DNA of 11,467 nucleotides from Ichthyophonus hoferi (GCA_002751075.1 NAOQ01000470.1:20354-31820); one strand, 5' to 3'. Shown: positions 1 through 8,232, counted from the first letter of the stretch. Numbers and translations are program-made. The notes: generated from the letters alone by a model not told the origin.

Positions 1-57
1 TATGGTAGTATGATAATATGTAGGAGATCATGGTATTATGATGGTATGATAGTATGT

Positions 58-126
58 ATTGCAATTAATAACCCCCCGGCATTGCAATTAATAACCCCCC
101 GGCATTGCAATTAATAACCCCCCGGC
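58..126. repeat. Three perfect 23-bp tandem repeats in RER1 intron 3
   Basis: The unit attgcaattaataacccccc plus ggc occurs three times without a mismatch (58-80, 81-103, 104-126). On the gene strand each unit carries a run of six G. The array begins only about nine bases inside the intron, just after the GTGAGC donor at 135. Bases 1-57 continue the intron as AT-rich low-complexity sequence (ggtatgat-like words). Confidence 0.97.
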
Positions 127-135
127 ATCGCTCAC

Positions 136-840
136 CACCATCATCTTCATCTTCGGTCACTGACGGGTCAAATCGAGGCGACAAGAAGGCAATGAAGAGA
201 TTAAGCAGGTAGATAGCTAGGGCATATGTCACAATGTACCACCCTATATATACAGACCAATAAGATATTAGATTGTTATTAATCTCACCTTCCTTCTCTC
301 CTCTCCTTACTATTACTAGTATATCGTACAACAACATCAAAGCATAATCATTAAATATTTTAAATATATTACTTTAAAATATTATTTTGAAATATTAAAA
401 GTAAAAGGTCATAATGACTGACGGTCAATCCATTTAACCACATTCTATTTTATAGGCGGAATATCACCCACTCTCACCTCACCCTACAATACCCTACCTT
501 GCATGATGTATATTCTCAGTGCAAATATCCCTAGCAACAAGGAAGTTGCTCCCCATCTTGGGGTGACATAAGGGACAGAATCGTCTAGAAACTTTTGGAA
601 TCTCTGAAGGGGTACAAGCTAAATTTAATAATGAAATGTGTTTGGTTGATATAGTTATTTTTTTAAGGAGAGAGGTGGGATAGGCTACAGGATACCTATC
701 CTCTCCTCTCCCATCTTATCTTTTCCCACCCTATCCTACCCTATCCTACAATAATATACCCAACATACCCTCTGTAAAGCCAGTACTGCGGTGCTAGTAG
801 GCGCAACATTGTCTTCTTCAAATCCTAGTGGCGCTTCCAT
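136..840 (-). CDS. RER1: RER1, Golgi-to-ER retrieval receptor (5' half, three exons, runs off the left edge)
   Basis: RER1 is a four-span Golgi membrane protein that recognises polar residues in membrane segments of escaped ER proteins and returns them by COPI vesicles. Coding exons on the minus strand are 840-769 (24 codons, phase 0 end), 603-498 (phase 1 end) and 243-136 (phase 1 end), giving 95 residues of a family usually near 190-200. Introns are 768-604 (GTATGT...CCTTCAG), 497-244 (GTAGGG...TATAG) and one from 135 leftward (GTGAGC). Family marks: FLDDSVPYVTPRW at about residues 29-41, membrane segment 1 at about 43-58, then GWYIVTYALAIYLLNLFIAF (60-79) and LSPRFDPSV with an acidic EDEDDG, closely matching human and yeast RER1. 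The ATG at 840 is favoured because an in-frame TAA lies 12 nt upstream. The C-terminal half, with the FRPFIRRLPEFKFW-type block of the family, must lie beyond position 1. The identity is firm; the exact exon 1/2 junction is inferred from splice signals and alignment. Confidence 0.93.
667..711. repeat. Imperfect inverted repeat in RER1 intron 1
   Basis: The arm at 667-684 (ggagagaggtgggatagg) pairs imperfectly with the arm at 695-711 (cctatcctctcctctcc), leaving a loop of about 10 nt. It lies between the intron's TAGGR-type pentamer tract (about 720-750) and its 3' end. It could form a hairpin in the unspliced transcript; no function is shown. Confidence 0.7.
720..750. repeat. Short CCTAY pentamer tract in RER1 intron 1
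   Basis: The plus strand reads caccctatcctaccctatcc followed by tac, i.e. TAGGR pentamers on the gene strand, starting about 20 bases downstream of the GTATGT donor at 768. It is the same pentamer type as the long tract at the right end of the window. Confidence 0.85.
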
Positions 841-1108
841 TATAGCACCTTATTGGGTTGGTTGAAAAGGGTGTTAAAATTCAGATAAAATCTGGTAATT
901 TTCGTTTAAGTAGGTATGTTTCTATGTCTATGTATATATATATATGCATATTTATATGTATAATAAGAGAGTAGGTAGATGTGAAAAGAAAAGAATGCAG
1001 TACTTTGTAATTTGTAGTATATATATGCTAATAGAAAATATTACGCTCCCCCTCATAATCCATAGATGGATGTGTATAGTAATAGTTGTATAAGAAACTA
1101 GAAGGTTA

Positions 1109-1190
1109 TACATACACACTACATAATACATACATACATACATATATATATATATACACTACACCTACACACACACACCTACACACGTAC
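1109..1190. repeat. Compound microsatellite (CATA)n-(TA)n-(CA)n
   Basis: Successive tacatacatacatacata, tatatatatatata and cacacacacac stretches are visible. It produces a spurious open frame of tyrosine, methionine and isoleucine codons on the minus strand. Confidence 0.9.
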
Positions 1191-1652
1191 AGTAAGATAA
1201 GTATATTTGCTCCCCTATCCGCGAAATATCCACCATCCACACATACATATAGATCGTAATATGTTTAGACTAAGGTTGTTGTATATATATCCTGTAGATG
1301 AGATGATAGATTACCATATCACCTCAAATATCTCAATCACCAGTGATATATATTGACAAATGCTATGAAATGATATGCTGCAAGATATTTTATTATCATA
1401 TAATTCCTGCTATTTTATTAGCAACAAATAGTAATATTATAATATTTATTATCATAAAACAATAATAATAGAAAAACAAAAAATAAGAAAAATAATAAGA
1501 ATAATTTGAATATGATACATTGGGATTTATTAACCAGATTCTTCATGAAACTTCTATATTCTTTATATTTATTATTACTGAATTTTTAAAGTTTTATTTG
1601 GCATAATTTTAAATGAGTTGAAATATAAAATTTAAATTACATAAGCAAGTGC

Positions 1653-1683
1653 TTTTATTTATTTATTTATTTATTTATTTATT
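1653..1683. repeat. (TTTA)n microsatellite
   Basis: About seven and a half consecutive TTTA units, uninterrupted. Confidence 0.95.
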
Positions 1684-2197
1684 ACTAAATATAACAAAGA
1701 ACCTTTCCGTGATATATTAGGGCTATCAGATGGCTATAGATATTCTGGAATAGTTTGGGATATATTGATAATTTTACCAATTAGATATTTTATATAATTA
1801 TAATATATGCATAGTTCAGGTTAGTTTTGCAAATGTACACAGGCCACGACTGTCCAACTGCAATTATAAAGGGGCCAAAATACTAACTGATATATAATTT
1901 TAAATAATTTTAAAGTCTTGGTTAGATTCATGATTTTTTGATCTTTTTTAATATCAATTTATTATTGGATTAAATAAAGTTATAAAATATTTTTTCCGTG
2001 AGATTATGGATAAGGAAAGGGAGAAACCTGTTGAAAAGACAGAAATTTTAAAAATAAAATAATCTTGTGGGGGATCGTGTGATATTATGTATTGTAATCA
2101 TTTATTATATATTATACATTACACAATTACATAGTATATATTTTAATATAAGATTATATTATATAAGGGTTACATATTATTTTCATTATATTAATAT

Positions 2198-2199
<2 letters not shown>

Positions 2200-2229
<30 letters not shown>
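2200..2229. repeat. (TA)n microsatellite
   Basis: About fifteen uninterrupted TA dinucleotides, a likely length-variable site. Confidence 0.95.
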
Positions 2230-2235
<6 letters not shown>

Positions 2236-2547
2236 AATTCTGTTCTTAGATTCAAGTATTTAATTCGGCAAGACATGAGCGCGTTTGGATCGCAACCACC
2301 GAGCACCACAATTAGACCAGGATAATAAAAATAAAAATATTTATAATTTTAAATATTAATTAAAACTAAATGTTAATAGTCTATATAATAAGATAACTCC
2401 ATATTATTAGAATTAGAACACTGATAAGGAATGATCCATAGAAATAAAGTTAACCGCTCTTTATTCAAGAAGCTAGAAGGACAGATTGTTGCACATCTAG
2501 TATGAGCTTCCCCATAGATAGAAATAAGTGGAACCACCCTGAGATAG

Positions 2548-3330
2548 GGTTGTGCAATATTGGGATTAATAACTAGAGGATAAGGGGGTTGTATAAGGTT
2601 GGGAATAATAACTAGAGACAGGGGTATTTCTGTAACCTATATTTGTTTAAAAGGAAAGAGAATACCGAATTAAGGAGGGTTTAAACTTATCTCTTTGCAT
2701 ACACGGAATGCAGATAAGCTAAGACCTTTTTTATTAATAAAAAAGTTAGCAGGACTTATCTTAGGCAGGATGCCTAAGCAATGTATTATTTGCACCCGTA
2801 AGAGTCTAGTAGTATATGAGACCAAATATAAAAAATAAAAGATATATTATTGGATAGTATTGTGTGGTCTCCTCCTCCAATAGATTCCCTTATTGTGGAG
2901 CGTAGTTACAGCCCAATGTGAAATTACTAACTAGAAAGAAGGCTATAAATAGATGACTTATCCCAAAGCACATGATCCGAAATGGCCTATTATAGAGTCA
3001 CGGACGGGGCCTCTACCATTGGCCTGTTTAAATTCGATCGGTCATCTTAGATTGTCATCTAACACCAATAGATCGCATTAACTATTTTTCCAAAACTACA
3101 TATGTAATAATAATTGATAACAAAAGTAAATGACTTTAACTACATAAGAAAATGCCTAAATTAAGTAAACACTCCTGTTTTAACATAAAATTACTTATAA
3201 AACTAGTTAACAACTAGTGCTAGGATCTAATATTAGGTGTATTCGTACATCTAGTTATCATAACAACCAGTGCTAGGATCTAACATTAAGTTTGGCATAT
3301 ATCTAATTATCATTAAGTCCGTGTTATATT
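2548..3330 (+). mobile_element. LTR-like interspersed repeat, copy A (plus)
   Basis: This copy shares ordered blocks with the other copies: ...ataactagagacagg, acctatatttgtt, gagaataccgaatta, tttgcatacacggaatgcag, gataagctaagacc, aggatgcctaagcaatgt, catgatccgaaatggc, and a tail with tgtaataataattgataa and cctaaattaagtaaacactcc. Its start contains a 39-bp duplication (2548-2586 and 2587-2625) and its end a diverged 53-bp duplication (3209-3261 and 3262-3314, sharing agtgctaggatctaa). A stretch at about 2790-2960 is absent from the other copies and is probably a separate insertion. Membership of the family is clear; calling it an LTR rests on TGTTG-like starts and is tentative. It is an old, diverged fossil. 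Confidence 0.75.
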
Positions 3331-3561
3331 CAGTTTCATAGACATCGGATACATCAAGATTGACAAGGGAAATTGGTCCCATCTACTTAGTGTCGCCGTT
3401 GAATGGCTAGACCAATTTAAGGTGTTTATTTATTTATGTTTTTATTGGTTATTTAGTTATTTAATTAATTAAAAGTCCGCTTTTAGACAAAACAGAATAT
3501 TAAAGAAATCTTTCTGCAATGCAAAAGAGGGCCTTTTAAAAAATATAACTTTTATTTATAT

Positions 3562-3690
3562 TGTTGGAATTAAATCTTGAAAGGAGAATTTAACAACCAG
3601 GATTAATCTTAACTAGAGGTTTTACTATACAAAAGACTTCACTTTCATGACAAGTAATTATTACTAATAATTTACAAGTAGAGACTATCT
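3562..3690 (+). mobile_element. Possible 5' part of another LTR-like copy
   Basis: It starts TGTTGGAATTAAATC, like the TGTTGGAAATC start of the copy at 8705. It contains aggattaatcttaactagagg, which resembles the start of copy A, and ends in aataatttacaagtagagac, which resembles the common aataataagtagagac block. Homology is weaker than for the other copies. A 39-residue open frame follows directly. Confidence 0.4.
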
Positions 3691-3693
3691 AAG

Positions 3694-3813
3694 ATGTCTG
3701 TGAGCATAGTCAACGGGACTTCTCTAAACAACAACGAAGAACATATTAGGATAGGAGACTCTCAATCAACAGGCGACCTGAGTGCTGCGAATCTGGTGCT
3801 AGAAGATCATTAG
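3694..3813 (+). CDS. Short unidentified open frame of 39 residues
   Basis: ATG at 3694 to TAG at 3811-3813. The peptide begins MSVSIVNGTSLNNN and ends AANLVLEDH; it is acidic and hydrophilic, has no low-complexity bias, and its base composition is richer in GC than its surroundings. I do not recognise it. It lies immediately after an LTR-like start and immediately before the end of the minus-strand repeat copy E, so it may be a leftover leader or N-terminal part of a mobile element, or chance. No membrane segment or known motif is visible. Low confidence that it is expressed. Confidence 0.25.
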   Translation: MSVSIVNGTSLNNNEEHIRIGDSQSTGDLSAANLVLEDH

Positions 3814-3819
3814 ACTGAC

Positions 3820-4450
3820 CAATGTATAACTAACTACTTGGATAAATTCACACGTCATGCCTGTGAACAAAAACACATGCCCAGAACCAATCTGAGCCTC
3901 CCAATTTACATACTTTATAACAGTTTTTGGAATTGATTAATGAATGTCCAGTAGGAATCGTTGAGTACAGCATACAGGTTGTACAATATTTAACTAATCT
4001 CACCACATAATGGAACAATCGATAAATGTATTTGTAAATGTTAAATCAGGAATATTTGATTAATTTATATATTTCTTTATAGTCATGAATATTTAATATT
4101 ATTAGCAATTATTATTGCGTATGTAGCCTGGAAAATGGTTAGTGCAAGTGCTAAATGGCAAGTACAAGATGATCTATCAAAACAGCATCAGCTAATGGTA
4201 GAGATATTGTGACTATATAATAAGCCATTTCAGATCATATCTTCTGAATTCAGATAACACATTTCTTAGACATCTTGCTTAACAAAAGTCACCGACTTGC
4301 TTAATATTGAAAGTATATCTTAACATCTCTGTACCTCGTGTAGGCAAAGGGACACGTTAAATGTCCCTTAATTCGGTATTCTCTCTCCTTCTGAACAAAT
4401 ATAGGTCACAAGCACTTTCGTGTCTCTTTCTACTTATTATTCATACTACT
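3820..4450 (-). mobile_element. LTR-like interspersed repeat, copy E (minus)
   Basis: Read on the minus strand it gives aataataagtagaaagagac, gacctatatttgttcagaag, gagagagaataccgaattaa, gtccctttgcctacacgagg, gtctaagaaatgtgttatctg, atgatctgaaatggc, gcaataataattgctaataat and aaagaaatatataaattaatc, in the order of copies A and B. It continues into a distal block (gattagttaaatattgtaca, ctcaacgattcctactgg, gctcagattggttctgggca, tacattggtcagtc) that matches copy F. A TGTTGAATAC sequence at 4507 on the same strand is an alternative outer start. It is an old diverged copy. Confidence 0.75.
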
Positions 4451-4553
4451 AAGCGGGATTTATACAAGAACAACAATTATATACACGTATACACGCAGTA
4501 TTCAACAATATTTAGCTTATTAAATAGAACCCCATAATTGTTAATTTTGTATT

Positions 4554-4625
4554 GGGGCTGTAGCTCAGTGGTAGAGCGCTCGCTTTGCATGCGAGATGCC
4601 CAGGGTTCAATCCCCTGCTGCTCCA
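4554..4625 (+). tRNA. tRNA-Ala, anticodon TGC (copy 1)
   Basis: A 72-base cloverleaf without an intron: acceptor GGGGCTG/CTGCTCC, D stem GCTC/GAGC, anticodon stem CTCGC/GCGAG with loop TTTGCAT (anticodon TGC, reads GCA), T stem CAGGG/CCCTG with loop TTCAATC, discriminator A, no encoded CCA. The G3:U70 wobble pair, the main alanine identity element, is present. The internal promoter A box (TAGCTCAGTGG) and B box (GGTTCAATCCC) fit consensus. One oddity is a U6:U67 mismatch in the acceptor stem. It lies about 100 bases from minus-strand repeat copy E on its 5' side and directly before plus-strand copy C on its 3' side. Confidence 0.96.
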
Positions 4626-4628
4626 TCA

Positions 4629-4633
4629 TTTTT
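4629..4633 (+). terminator. Pol III terminator of tRNA-Ala copy 1
   Basis: A run of five T starts three bases after the discriminator base, the usual Pol III stop signal. Confidence 0.85.
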
Positions 4634-4639
4634 ATTACT

Positions 4640-4935
4640 ATTTAAATAAGCTGCTGAGAATAAATCAAAATGTGCTGAAACGTGTTTTATTTTGCATGAA
4701 CGGAGTACAGATTGGCCAAGGCATTTTTATTATTATTAAGCCACTGGGAAGACGTTGAGGACTAGGCCTTAAAGTTGATAAGACTAGGAGAGTGCAGTTG
4801 GTTGGGCAGGCACTTATTGGCTGATGGCCCAGTGACTGTGTTGTTGAAGGCAAGGCTAAGTTATCCCAACACAAGCAAGGACTGCCTGGTCTCCCTTTAG
4901 CTATTGCAATAATGTAAAGGCATTGGCAAAAGCCA
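4640..4935 (+). mobile_element. LTR-like interspersed repeat, copy C (plus)
   Basis: It aligns with copy B through tttgcatgaacggagtacag, gaggactagg, gttgataagactaggagag, ggctgatggcccagtg, cccaacacaagcaagga and tctccctttag. It starts within a few tens of bases of the tRNA terminator and passes at about 4931 straight into the coding remnant. It may therefore be the upstream terminal part of an element whose downstream terminal part is copy F. An open frame on the opposite strand here is a chance product. Confidence 0.65.
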
Positions 4936-5500
4936 TATTCTGGAATCCAATTTTTTTTTATATGTTTCATATTACATCTATAGTTGCTAAAGAAGTTGAA
5001 GTAGATAATCCAGATATTTTACGGAAGGTCAACTCGTTGAGTCTAGTATTACATCTTCTAATAGTAATGATACAATAACCAGATGCACATAGCCATAATT
5101 AGATTATAATTATTACATGTACATCACATTGCTGGGTAAAAAGCTAAAACTTCTACATATCTATATCAACAATGTGATATTTGGGAACAGTTACCAAGGG
5201 CTTTATCCTGTAGACTACCTGATGACAACAGTCAAACAGACCTCAGTATCATCAAAACAAATTTTATTTCCAATAATAAGTTACATAATATATTATGTAA
5301 TAAATATTATAATAATCAAGTGCTATTTTTTCGTTTTTAATTTCTGTGGGAACTAAGTACTTCATCCCACTTAGATAGATGATATTTTGTTATTGTTACC
5401 TTGTTTCTTACATTTGGACTGACTAGCAGAAGACAGGCAAACTGTACATCAAATAAAATTCAGTACACCAGATACCACTTCTATTTCTAATAACTTTCGT
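4931..5500 (+). mobile_element. Decayed coding remnant of a retroelement-like repeat (plus)
   Basis: From agccatattctggaatccaa onward this stretch matches the remnant at 9390-9059 on the other strand, with blocks such as catagccataattagatta and ggtaaaaagctaaaactt, and less strongly the one at 6515-6150. A further related piece (gcagaagacaggcaaactg ... ttcagtacaccagatacc) lies at about 5420-5500. A fragment that can still be read begins MYITLLGKKLKLL. It is broken by several changes. The gene it came from is not identified; a polyprotein end of a copia-type element is only a guess. The order C - remnant - F is what a single element with terminal repeats would show. Confidence 0.5.
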
Positions 5501-6000
5501 CAGAAATAAGTAGAGAAACTATTGTTACCTATGACCTACATTTATTTAGAATTGAAATAATGCCAAATTAAGGTCTGTCTTGTCAGACCATTTTGTCAAA
5601 CTACACATATAATAGTAATTGTTAATATTATTAAACAATTATGGCTATATAAATAAATATCTAAATCAAGTAAACATTCCCTTTTATAGTAATTTCTTTG
5701 TTTTACCATATTCCTATAACAAGTTTACTCTACTAATGGTATTGGCACATTTAGAAAGGTATATTGTCACACATCAATTATCCTAACATACGGTAAGATT
5801 AGTTAAATATTGTACAATTTTTAGATTGTAATCAACGATCCTTACTAGACGTCTATTAACCAATCCCTATTCTAATAAAGTATATAAGCTGGGCTCAGAC
5901 TGGCTCTGGGTATGCGTTTTTACACATAAACCTGATGTATGAATTTATCTAAATTGTTAAGTTACACATTGGCTAAGTCAAATTGTGCTACAGTTTAGAG
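5500..6000 (+). mobile_element. LTR-like interspersed repeat, copy F (plus)
   Basis: It begins cagaaataagtagagaaac, then cctatgacctacatttattt and aataatgccaaattaagg. It continues with cacatataatagtaattgtt, gctatataaataaatatc, aaatcaagtaaacattccc, gattagttaaatattgtaca, gggctcagactggctctggg and cacattggctaagtc. The distal half matches copy E closely, which defines the far end of the family. It follows a coding remnant in the same orientation and may be its downstream terminal repeat. Confidence 0.72.
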
Positions 6001-6149
6001 CATATTAAAACAATAATTTAATTCTCTGTTACATATATATTAAAAATAAAAAATAAATCTAGGTCAAACGTTTTATTAGATAATATAATTTTATTATACC
6101 ACAATGAATTAGCATTACACATTATATAATAAAGTTATTATTACAAATA

Positions 6150-6515
6150 AAACTAGCATATGTTGTACTGGATCATATTTGACGTATAACGTTTCTATCT
6201 ACTACTACTTGATAAAGATTGTTATCACTAGGTAAAGAATAAGTTAAAGCATCTGCAAGCTCTACTTACAGTGCTTATAATTCTTCTAAAGTCAAAAATG
6301 CTTTAAACTTCTTATCGTGTAACTTGTAATACATGTAATAATTATGGTCTGAATCAATGTGATTGTAAATGGGAACTATATAGTTAATCTCTAATGGTTC
6401 AATAACACCATGTTTAACTAATTGATCTTTTAATAAAGCTTCTAGTTGATGTATTTTTACTGCTTGAGAATCCAAAGAAATAATATCAATAAAGGTACGA
6501 CAAGAAAATATGTTT
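6150..6515 (-). mobile_element. Decayed coding remnant of a retroelement-like repeat (minus)
   Basis: The minus strand keeps one open stretch of about 80 codons (roughly 6514-6275) containing LDSQAVKIHQLEALL, HGVIEPLEINYIVPIYN and HIDSDHNYYMYYKLHDKKFK. Beyond it, similarity to the remnants at 9390-9059 (minus) and about 4931-5290 (plus) continues down to 6150 (ataaaactagcatatgttgt against ataaaactggtatctgttgt). About two or more breaks are apparent. The helical leucine-rich segment followed by HID resembles the end of a Ty1/copia RNase H region in outline, but not well enough to name. The flanking terminal repeats F and B are in the opposite orientation, so nesting is likely. Confidence 0.5.
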
Positions 6516-6615
6516 CAAAAATGATTTAATTAATATGAAGTAAATTGTGACATGACTGAAACAGTAGTTTTATTATTCTTCAGAAACATATTGTAGATAC
6601 ATATTCCTAATGATC

Positions 6616-7460
6616 TGTTAAGAATAAGTAGAGATAAAAGCATCCTTGCAACTTATATCCATTTAAAGGAGAGAGAATGCCAAATTAAAAGGAAGTTTTA
6701 ATGTGTCCCTTTGCATACACAGAGTACAGATAAGCTAAGACCAATTTTTTATTATAGAAAAAATTAGCAGAATTTGAGGACTAGTCTTATAAAATTAATA
6801 AGACTAGGAGAAAACAGTTATTTGGTCTGCCAGTTGCTAGCTGATGACCCAGTGCGACTTCTAAGGAATCTAGTAAAGAATCTGTTGTTATGGGATTCAT
6901 AGAAATGATTTTGATGCCACTTTCTGATGAATGTGTTATTGAGCGCAAGATTCCAAGTTGTTCTAACACAAATAAGGATTTTATGGTTTCCCCTTAATGG
7001 TTTTAAGATTGTAAAAACATGTGCAAAAGTTGCTGTATTTATCTTAGACAGGATGCCTAAGCAATGTGCCATCTGGATTCAAAACATGTGATCTGAAATG
7101 GCATCTTATATAGTCTCAAGACCTCAGTCATTGGCTGGTTCAATCTTGATCAGTTATCTTGGATTGGCATTCAAAACTAATCTAGGAGGATTGCTGATTA
7201 ATAGGTTTAGATTAGATTGCACCAAATATTTTTTCTGACTATATATGCAATAGTAATTGCTAATAATGGTAAGTGATTGTAGCTATATAAAGAAATACAC
7301 AAATCAATTAAATGTTCTATTTTAACAAATTATATATGCATATTCTTGAAAAACCAAAAGACTTATGAGTAATATTTTAATTGGTAACAGTACAAAAACT
7401 ATTTTATTTATTAGTTGGCTTAGCAACGCTTTAAGATCTAGGTCATTGGCCAATAAAAAG
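6616..7460 (+). mobile_element. LTR-like interspersed repeat, copy B (plus, longest copy)
   Basis: It starts TGTTAAGAATAAGTAGAGAT, then ggagagagaatgccaaatta, gtccctttgcatacacagag, gataagctaagacc, ataagactaggag, agctgatgacccagtg, aggatgcctaagcaatgt, acatgtgatctgaaatggc, atatgcaatagtaattgcta and agaaatacacaaatcaatta. Weaker similarity to copies E and F continues to about 7460 (tagcaacgctttaagatctagg against ctcaacgattcctactgg). It holds the fullest middle part of the family and a perfect 10-bp hairpin at 6781-6807. Small open frames on its minus strand are chance products. It is old and non-coding. Confidence 0.75.
6781..6807. repeat. Perfect 10-bp hairpin within repeat copy B
   Basis: ctagtcttat (6781-6790) and ataagactag (6798-6807) are exact inverse complements with a 7-nt loop. 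The right arm (ataagactagg) is kept in copies C and D, the left arm less well, so it marks a conserved point in the family. Confidence 0.85.
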
Positions 7461-8232
7461 AGCGATGTTAACAATTTTTTATTAGACTAATTGGAAAAGA
7501 ATTCTTTTTCTCTATATCAGAATTAACAAATGTAATAGCAACAACAGATAATCTATGTAAGTGCAGTGCAAAACTTAAGTTGTAAAAAACATTATATATG
7601 CATTCCAGAATGTTATGTAGAAATAGTAAAAATATAGGGTAAACACCCCTTCCTTATTTTAGGTCATTACCCTGACAACGACGCATGTCAGGTGGCAGAC
7701 TATCATGTAGATCAAACTATAAGCCTCATTATAAGTAAATAATGGTTAATTTATACCATTATAAACACATGTGAGACAGTGGACTGGATTTGGATTGAAC
7801 TGTATATCTAGTATAATATGATATACAGGAATTATTCTTAATATGAATCATAACTACATAGTTTTGATAGATATTCTCTACCGTTTGATTAATAAATAAA
7901 TAGATTATATTATATAGAATTATGTAGTAGTTTTAATAGTTTGTTCACATAGTCGAAGTCTTCATTTAGTTTTTGATTCCGAGATAGACATTTTCTTCCA
8001 GGTGCTGGAGAGTATCTCAATATAGTATATTATGAGCCAGTCAATTGTTGGTGTAGTTCTTTCACTGTTTTAAAATACTTTATGAAACCCTAATATTATA
8101 ATAAAAATATATGAATGAATTAGGAATTATTGTTACAGATTACACAAGCTTCAACGCCAACAATTAGTATGCATGCATTCTACATTGCTATCAAGCCTAT
8201 ATAGTATATCTCTTACGGTAGCAATATTACAT
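7461..8232. other. AT-rich region between repeat copy B and the second tRNA gene
   Basis: No recognisable exon is seen. It has one short perfect inverted repeat (7671-7692, CCTGACA/TGTCAGG, 8-nt loop) and one around 7800-7828 (ctgtatat/atatacag). On the minus strand a TGTTGGCGTTGAAGCTTG sequence begins at 8162, reminiscent of a copia-type terminal start, about 70 bases from the tRNA gene; this is only suggestive. Confidence 0.4.

Larger units (their letters stand above)
841..2547. other. AT-rich intergenic region upstream of RER1, microsatellites only
   Basis: No exon with recognisable protein similarity is visible on either strand. It holds TA and TATG runs (about 918-960), a CATA/TA/CA tract (about 1109-1190), a TTTA tract (1653-1683) and a TA tract (2200-2229). 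The RER1 promoter and 5' UTR should lie just above 840, but no firm promoter element can be named. A GC-rich island at 2265-2322 is treated separately as a finding. Confidence 0.6.

Noticed and set aside
58-126. The 23-bp triplet repeat as a CRISPR-like array
   Set aside because: Units are directly adjacent with no spacers, and the locus is a eukaryotic intron.
952-1143. Open frame on the minus strand, 63 codons
   Set aside because: It is a translation of CATA/TA microsatellite and flanking AT-rich sequence; composition is dominated by Y, I, M and L and it has no family resemblance.
2240-2330. Minus-strand reading with VVLGGCDPNALMSC as a piece of a YdcF-like (DUF218) gene
   Set aside because: Only about 25 residues, no convincing splice sites, and the similarity is too short to separate from chance.
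4665-4970. Open frame on the minus strand, 101 codons
   Set aside because: It lies antisense within repeat copy C and its boundary with the coding remnant. The matching sequence in copy B is not open in the same way, so the frame is accidental.
5888-5905. A-box-like word gggctcagactgg in copy F, also kept in copy E (about 3883-3897), hinting at a tRNA-derived SINE
   Set aside because: No B box follows at a suitable distance and no cloverleaf can be drawn, so a Pol III promoter is not supported.
6275-6515. Naming the coding remnant as copia RNase H
   Set aside because: The layout (leucine-rich helix, then HID followed by aromatic residues) is suggestive, but key catalytic or family-defining residues cannot be confirmed by eye, so I leave the protein unnamed.
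7671-7692. Short hairpin CCTGACA/TGTCAGG as a regulatory terminator
   Set aside because: Seven base pairs in a eukaryotic intergenic region with no adjacent gene; expected by chance at this scale.
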